Assembly (NCBI GenBank): GCA_000715855.1
Contig: KL571252.1
Location: forward strand, 6,954 to 17,308
Length of the DNA: 10,355 nt
Direction of reading: 5' to 3'
Origin: Actinoplanes liguriensis
GTDB lineage: Bacteria > Actinomycetota > Actinomycetes > Mycobacteriales > Micromonosporaceae
The notes beneath the pieces are model-generated. The model saw nothing but the letters and a program-made list of their open reading frames with translations. It searched no databases and was not told the origin of the DNA. Shown piece after piece: positions 7,001-10,355 of the stretch. The first letter of the stretch is position 1. Each line of letters opens with the position of its first letter. A program made the position numbers and the translations under genes.

Positions 7001-7252
7001 ACGGCGGTGTTCGCCGAGTTCACGTACGAGGGGCTACTCGTGACGCGAGTGAGCAGAGACGCGTCCAACCCGAATCAGGTCCACATCGCCGAAGGCCGCG
7101 GGCTGGACGTCGGCTACGCCTTCGAGGACGGCGACTACGTGGCGATCAGTCCCGGCGGGGCATTCCTGGCGGCGACGTTCGGCGGCATCCTGCGCCTGTG
7201 GAACGTATCGGACGTCAAAGAGCGCCGGGACGAAACGTCCGCTCCTGGCTAG
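4055..7252 (+). CDS. Membrane NACHT NTPase with WD40-like C-terminal segment; possible assembly chimera at 6308-6328
   Basis: The frame has 1065 codons from the ATG at 4055 (GGA 6-8 bases upstream); an in-frame TTG at 4022 would add 11 residues but has no Shine-Dalgarno. Order: a basic N-terminus; two membrane helices (about 16-37 and 44-62); a NACHT P-loop NTPase with Walker A GEPGAGKS (160-167), Walker B LLPVLDGLDEMPE (232-244), sensor-like PVIVTCRSAEY (263-273) and the STPLMVSLARFTYERC segment (340-355); about six further membrane helices (439-464, 473-496, 521-542, 552-577, 600-626, 667-692); then VYQFRHIRFQERLA (727-740), which in actinobacterial NACHT proteins I know is near the C-terminus. 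After SVYKRQ (753-758) comes a beta-propeller-like region with WD-type strand ends ADGRVEIWD (791-799) and GGILRLWN (1043-1050). NACHT proteins are signalling NTPases, some antiphage; the role here is unknown. Residues 752-758 are encoded by a tagmentation-adapter footprint, so the two parts may not belong together. Codon third positions look less GC-rich after the seam. Confidence 0.75.
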   Translation: MSRLPLRRRSRARAAMYILLVAGLVASLATILYMVIAGPSVNAGGLMLGLVSLMSAIIMFLWPEKTQEPACDLADDLAETLREQWLDEAQARRLRDPGVIPLSWAATDRDDIADDPAISTRLRVRRKRLSGRLDGNFDEVVQRLADDYTHLERGRLVLLGEPGAGKSVLAMLMTLGLLNARKPGGMTPVLLSASSWDPLSVSLDAWIVRSLAALYYNDQPETPRRLLLSGLLLPVLDGLDEMPESARRGAVHEINRAVGNDRPVIVTCRSAEYTDVIRGGAPVLHGAPVVEMLPLPAGDVIAYLSSITWPPGTAWESVYAELHAAAHDGDPDRPVAQALSTPLMVSLARFTYERCGGHPSDLLDRTRFESRHLVEDYIIDQVIDGAYAPRYQPMAQPVEPSKWSAPQAKKWLRFLASYLHQHQDRDLAWWLLPRLLPPWIAFVLGIVGGGTVAVLIILGLKVLIPDDEDLSETVAFGCVMGILFALLTVMIWFAAGDRHPGRLSLSSKGAGGRLRGGFRTGMVISGVVCGIPLVVVTAVLRFGGMGLTELGIFCQLLAEAAAVSLVVGLALAVHRWLNAPAERSARADPLRFVRQDRRSSLIGAVCAGLAVNVLVFPILIGAGFLGTSLGQAIAHDPAWTTAWSHLTRDATFAIGVAWNSVDDKLSLVLAFFLPGVIFAGLVLLLSAWPRFVVARTVLAMRGRLPWRLIGFLADAREKGLLRQVSGVYQFRHIRFQERLATRPTGLTEIMDLSVYKRQPTDKAVAVLSKFGVDYQLIAMNEAADVVAVSTADGRVEIWDRGQSGFGESPRATWPLPGPLRAMTFSADGSTLALAIDRSVYFMTPDLSFKDRPFLFYRPISTLVLDKHGRNLVVVDDEHRIMARDLRSRTLRGCDLTVAGAKPKKANLWYAHPLWIDWGGRIEGINHDETPEIDKWVGDPMDLIVATCEEISVYAISSGSYESYSPHHYDGLKGAAVAALPNATAVFAEFTYEGLLVTRVSRDASNPNQVHIAEGRGLDVGYAFEDGDYVAISPGGAFLAATFGGILRLWNVSDVKERRDETSAPG
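6308..6328. other. Footprint of synthetic Tn5 mosaic-end (tagmentation adapter)
   Basis: Bases 6313-6328 read TGTGTATAAGAGACAG, identical to the last 16 of the 19 bases of the hyperactive Tn5 mosaic end. Bases 6308-6313 read CTGTCT, the first six bases of the same element in the opposite orientation, as if two inverted copies had collapsed. On the reverse strand the footprint begins CTGTCTCTTATACACA; the natural Tn5 outside end begins CTGACTCTTATACACA, so the fourth base identifies the engineered hybrid and not a natural transposon. There is no 9 bp target duplication (ATCATGGAC left, CCCACCGAC right). It is far more AT-rich than its surroundings. Confidence 0.9.
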
Positions 7253-7911
7253 GCGGGAAGCTTCTTCCAGTTGCCTTCGGAGATGATCTCGACGACGCCG
7301 TCGACGACCTTGATGGCGGTCTGCTCGTCGATGGCGTAGGAGGGGACGCCCAGGTCGGCGGCCCACTGCTCGGCGTGGGCCAGGCTGTTCGACGGCCAGG
7401 CGTCCAGGTGCGGGAAGATCGAGAAGTCGACGACGCCCAGCGTGCGGTCGTCCGGCGCTGCCGCCCACTCGACGAAGTAGTCGCCGATCCGGGGCGTCAT
7501 CACCATGCTGCCGGCGCTCACCCCGACCCAGACAGTGTCGGGCAGCGACGGCAGCAGGTCGGCCAGCCCGGACTCCCGCATCCAGTGGCTCAGGTAGGTC
7601 GCGTCACCCCCGTCGACCAGCAACACGTCGGCCTCGCGGACCCACGGCACCCAGCGTTCCGCGCCGATCGTGGGCAGCGCGGTCAGTTCCAGAACGCCGA
7701 GTGACGCCCAGCCCAGCCCGGTGAACCCCTGCCAGTCGGGTTCGGCGGCGATCAGACCCCGCACCGAAGCCGGCCCGCACATCGGATGCCCCCACTGCGC
7801 GGTCGGTACACAGAGCGCGCGAGCCTCGGAGATCGGCTTTCCCAGAAGGTCCACGAGAGCCGCCCGGATGCTCGGGTTCGTGACCCCACCGGAGGTGAGC
7901 AGCAGTTTCAA
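7249..7911 (-). CDS. Peptidase S51 family protein (dipeptidase E-like)
   Basis: A 220-residue cytosolic protein of the usual S51 length. The nucleophile elbow is VWVGVSAGSMVM (127-138) with the catalytic serine at 132; LLVDGGDATYLSHW (97-110) is the conserved glycine-rich strand-loop that supports the oxyanion hole; FSIFPHLD (163-170) supplies the conserved histidine 168. The N-terminal MKLLLTSGGV strand is typical. The family includes aspartyl dipeptidase PepE and cyanophycinase; many actinobacterial members are uncharacterised, so substrate specificity is not claimed. The start is TTG at 7911, supported by a strong Shine-Dalgarno (GGGGAGG) 4 bases upstream and by the conserved N-terminus. 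Its TAG stop overlaps the stop of the NACHT/WD40 frame tail to tail in a shared CTAG. It has its own promoter candidate and lies beyond a strong hairpin from the Rox-like gene, so it is probably transcribed on its own. Confidence 0.9.
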   Translation of the reverse strand: MKLLLTSGGVTNPSIRAALVDLLGKPISEARALCVPTAQWGHPMCGPASVRGLIAAEPDWQGFTGLGWASLGVLELTALPTIGAERWVPWVREADVLLVDGGDATYLSHWMRESGLADLLPSLPDTVWVGVSAGSMVMTPRIGDYFVEWAAAPDDRTLGVVDFSIFPHLDAWPSNSLAHAEQWAADLGVPSYAIDEQTAIKVVDGVVEIISEGNWKKLPA

Positions 7912-7935
7912 GGCGCCTCCCCACAGGACGAACCC

Positions 7936-7963
7936 ATGCTACGGGGGGAGCCGGCGCTGTCGC
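7936..7963 (-). promoter_or_regulatory. Candidate promoter of the peptidase S51 gene
   Basis: On the - strand GCGACA (7958-7963, four of six matches to TTGACA) and TAGCAT (7936-7941, TAnnnT) are 16 bases apart. The predicted start would lie near 7929, giving a leader of about 18 bases that includes the GGGGAGG Shine-Dalgarno. The -35 lies in a small palindrome, CCGGCG-4-CGCCGG (7951-7966), which could be an operator. Confidence 0.4.
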
Positions 7964-7982
7964 CGGGCGGGTTGCGCTTGCC

Positions 7983-8035
7983 GGCTGGTCCTCACCGTGG
8001 TTTCGGAGCGGGCATAACCACGGTGAGGACCAGCC
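7983..8035. terminator. Strong hairpin, 20 bp perfect stem, 13-base loop
   Basis: The left arm (7983-8002, beginning GGCTGGTCCT) and right arm (8016-8035, ending AGGACCAGCC) are perfect inverted repeats of 20 bases around a 13-base loop. It sits 36 bases beyond the stop of the Rox-like gene and upstream of the peptidase promoter, where a terminator is expected. It has no U tract on either strand, as is common for GC-rich actinobacterial terminators. The length and perfection also leave open an operator or RNA-processing role. Confidence 0.7.
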
Positions 8036-8070
8036 CGGGGGGTAACGGGCTTGCGTAGATGGGGACCGGG

Positions 8071-9636
<1,566 letters not shown>

Positions 9637-9688
9637 TCACGGGGTGAAGGGGCCGTGGCGCCGTGCGGTCCCGTGGTTTGATGGGCCC

Positions 9689-10222
9689 GTGAGCAGAGCG
9701 ATCATCTTCCATGGGACGGGCGGCAATCCGGACGTGGCCTGGTATCCGTGGCTGGCCGGGCAGCTCACGAAGCGGGGCTACGCCGTCGAGGTGCCGCACT
9801 ATCCCCGGCTCAACGTCGAGCCGATCGCCGCGTTCCTGCCCAAGCTGCTGGCCCGGCACGACTTCGACGAGAACACCGTGCTCGTCGGGCACTCCGGCGG
9901 CGCCGCGCTGCTGCTCGCCGTCCTGGAACACCTGCAGGTCACCGTCGCGCAGGCGATTCTGGTGGCCGGTTACTGCACGCCGCCGAACACCAAGGACGAG
10001 CCGGTTCTCCAGCCCGGCTACGACTGGGCGGCCATCCGGTCGCACGTGCGTGACATCTATTTCATCAATTCCCGTACGGATCCGTACGGCTGCGACGACA
10101 GCCAGGGCCGGGCGATGTTCGAGCGGCTCGGCGGCACGCAGATCGTGCGCGACGACGGCCACTTCGGTGACTACAACCAGGAGTACGACACGTTCGAGCT
10201 GGTGGACCGCCTCATTCCCTGA
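9689..10222 (+). CDS. RBBP9/YdeN-type alpha/beta hydrolase (serine hydrolase)
   Basis: A 177-residue compact alpha/beta hydrolase of typical RBBP9/YdeN length. The N-terminal AIIFHGTGGNPDVAWYPWLAGQL (4-26) is the family signature after the first strand; the nucleophile elbow is VLVGHSGGAALL (64-75) with serine 69; SRTDPYG (128-134) provides the acid, aspartate 131; DDGHFGDYN (155-163) holds the catalytic histidine 158. Cytosolic; natural substrates of bacterial members are mostly unknown. The GTG at 9689 is chosen because the family begins right there; the in-frame ATG at 9644 would add 15 unconserved residues. No Shine-Dalgarno is present, and TTTGAT lies exactly 6 bases before the GTG, suggesting a leaderless transcript with a poor -10. 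It is divergent from the Rox-like gene and its leader. Confidence 0.9.
   Translation: MSRAIIFHGTGGNPDVAWYPWLAGQLTKRGYAVEVPHYPRLNVEPIAAFLPKLLARHDFDENTVLVGHSGGAALLLAVLEHLQVTVAQAILVAGYCTPPNTKDEPVLQPGYDWAAIRSHVRDIYFINSRTDPYGCDDSQGRAMFERLGGTQIVRDDGHFGDYNQEYDTFELVDRLIP
10072..10089. repeat. 18 bp perfect palindrome inside the hydrolase gene
   Basis: CCGTACGGATCCGTACGG is fully self-complementary and contains CCGTACGG twice. It encodes part of SRTDPYG, including the catalytic aspartate, so its conservation may be only that of the protein. No function is claimed. Confidence 0.5.
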
Positions 10223-10239
10223 CCCGGCGGCCCGTGTTC

Positions 10240-10245
10240 TACGGT
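10240..10245 (+). promoter_or_regulatory. -10-like element of the XRE/MmyB-type gene (leaderless)
   Basis: TACGGT fits TAnnnT and lies exactly 6 bases before the GTG at 10252. There is no Shine-Dalgarno before that GTG, in keeping with a leaderless transcript. The gap to the preceding hydrolase stop is only 29 bases, so read-through is also possible. Confidence 0.4.
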
Positions 10246-10251
10246 GGCCGC

Positions 10252-10355
10252 GTGGAGAATCGCGCGCTGCTCGGCCAGTTCCTCCGGCGACGGCGGGAGG
10301 ACCTGACTCCCGAGGCCGCCGGTCTCCCGGCGCGTGGCCGCGGTCGCACCCCGGG
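10252..10355 (+). CDS. XRE-family (MmyB-type) helix-turn-helix regulator, N-terminal part only
   Basis: The first 34 codons are present, from GTG at 10252 to the window edge. The peptide LGQFLRRRREDLTPEAAGL followed by PARGRGRTP is the characteristic opening of actinobacterial XRE regulators with a C-terminal MmyB-like ligand-binding domain, whose helix-turn-helix continues with a GLRREEVA-type segment beyond the window. An in-frame GTG at 10234 would add 6 residues but leave no room for the -10-like box. The regulated genes cannot be judged from the window. Confidence 0.8.
   Translation, partial: MENRALLGQFLRRRREDLTPEAAGLPARGRGRTP

Overview
The window looks like chromosomal DNA of a very GC-rich actinomycete. 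G/C dominates codon third positions, GTG/TTG starts occur, and TAnnnT -10-like boxes sit 6 bases before several starts, as in leaderless actinobacterial transcripts. The protein types (large membrane NACHT NTPases, IclR- and MmyB-type regulators, rifampicin-monooxygenase-like flavoprotein) fit Streptomyces, Micromonospora or Actinoplanes relatives. My lean to Micromonosporaceae is inference only.

Left part (1-983): the 3' end of an unidentified + strand gene, a SnoaL-like polyketide-cyclase-fold protein on the - strand running off the left edge, and a divergent MarR regulator. The MarR gene and the SnoaL-like gene share a 37 bp intergenic region, with a near-perfect 21 bp palindrome just inside marR. 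Middle left (980-3934): a compact - strand catabolic unit, iclR -> FMN/NAD/2Fe-2S reductase -> cytochrome P450. The reductase and P450 genes overlap by 4 bases (GTGA), so they are probably translationally coupled and form a two-component monooxygenase. The closest match from memory is the CYP199-type aromatic-acid O-demethylases; the IclR protein is the likely local regulator.

Centre (4055-7252): a 1065-codon + strand frame reading as a membrane-anchored NACHT NTPase followed by a WD40-like beta-propeller segment. At the seam (6308-6328) lies a footprint of the synthetic Tn5 mosaic end used in tagmentation libraries, translated in frame as SVYKRQ. The fusion, and the contiguity of the contig at that point, must therefore be doubted: everything left of about 6308 and everything right of about 6328 may come from different loci.

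Right part (7249-10355): a peptidase S51 (dipeptidase E-like) protein, a strong 20 bp hairpin, a flavin monooxygenase very like rifampicin monooxygenase Rox preceded by a 19-codon leader ORF with an almost ideal Shine-Dalgarno, a divergent RBBP9/YdeN-type serine hydrolase, and the first 34 codons of an XRE/MmyB-type regulator cut by the window edge. No tRNA, rRNA, CRISPR array or insertion sequence was seen, and no stretch of 300 bases is free of genes. The most unusual biological candidates are the Rox leader ORF and the marR internal operator; the most consequential observation is the adapter footprint.
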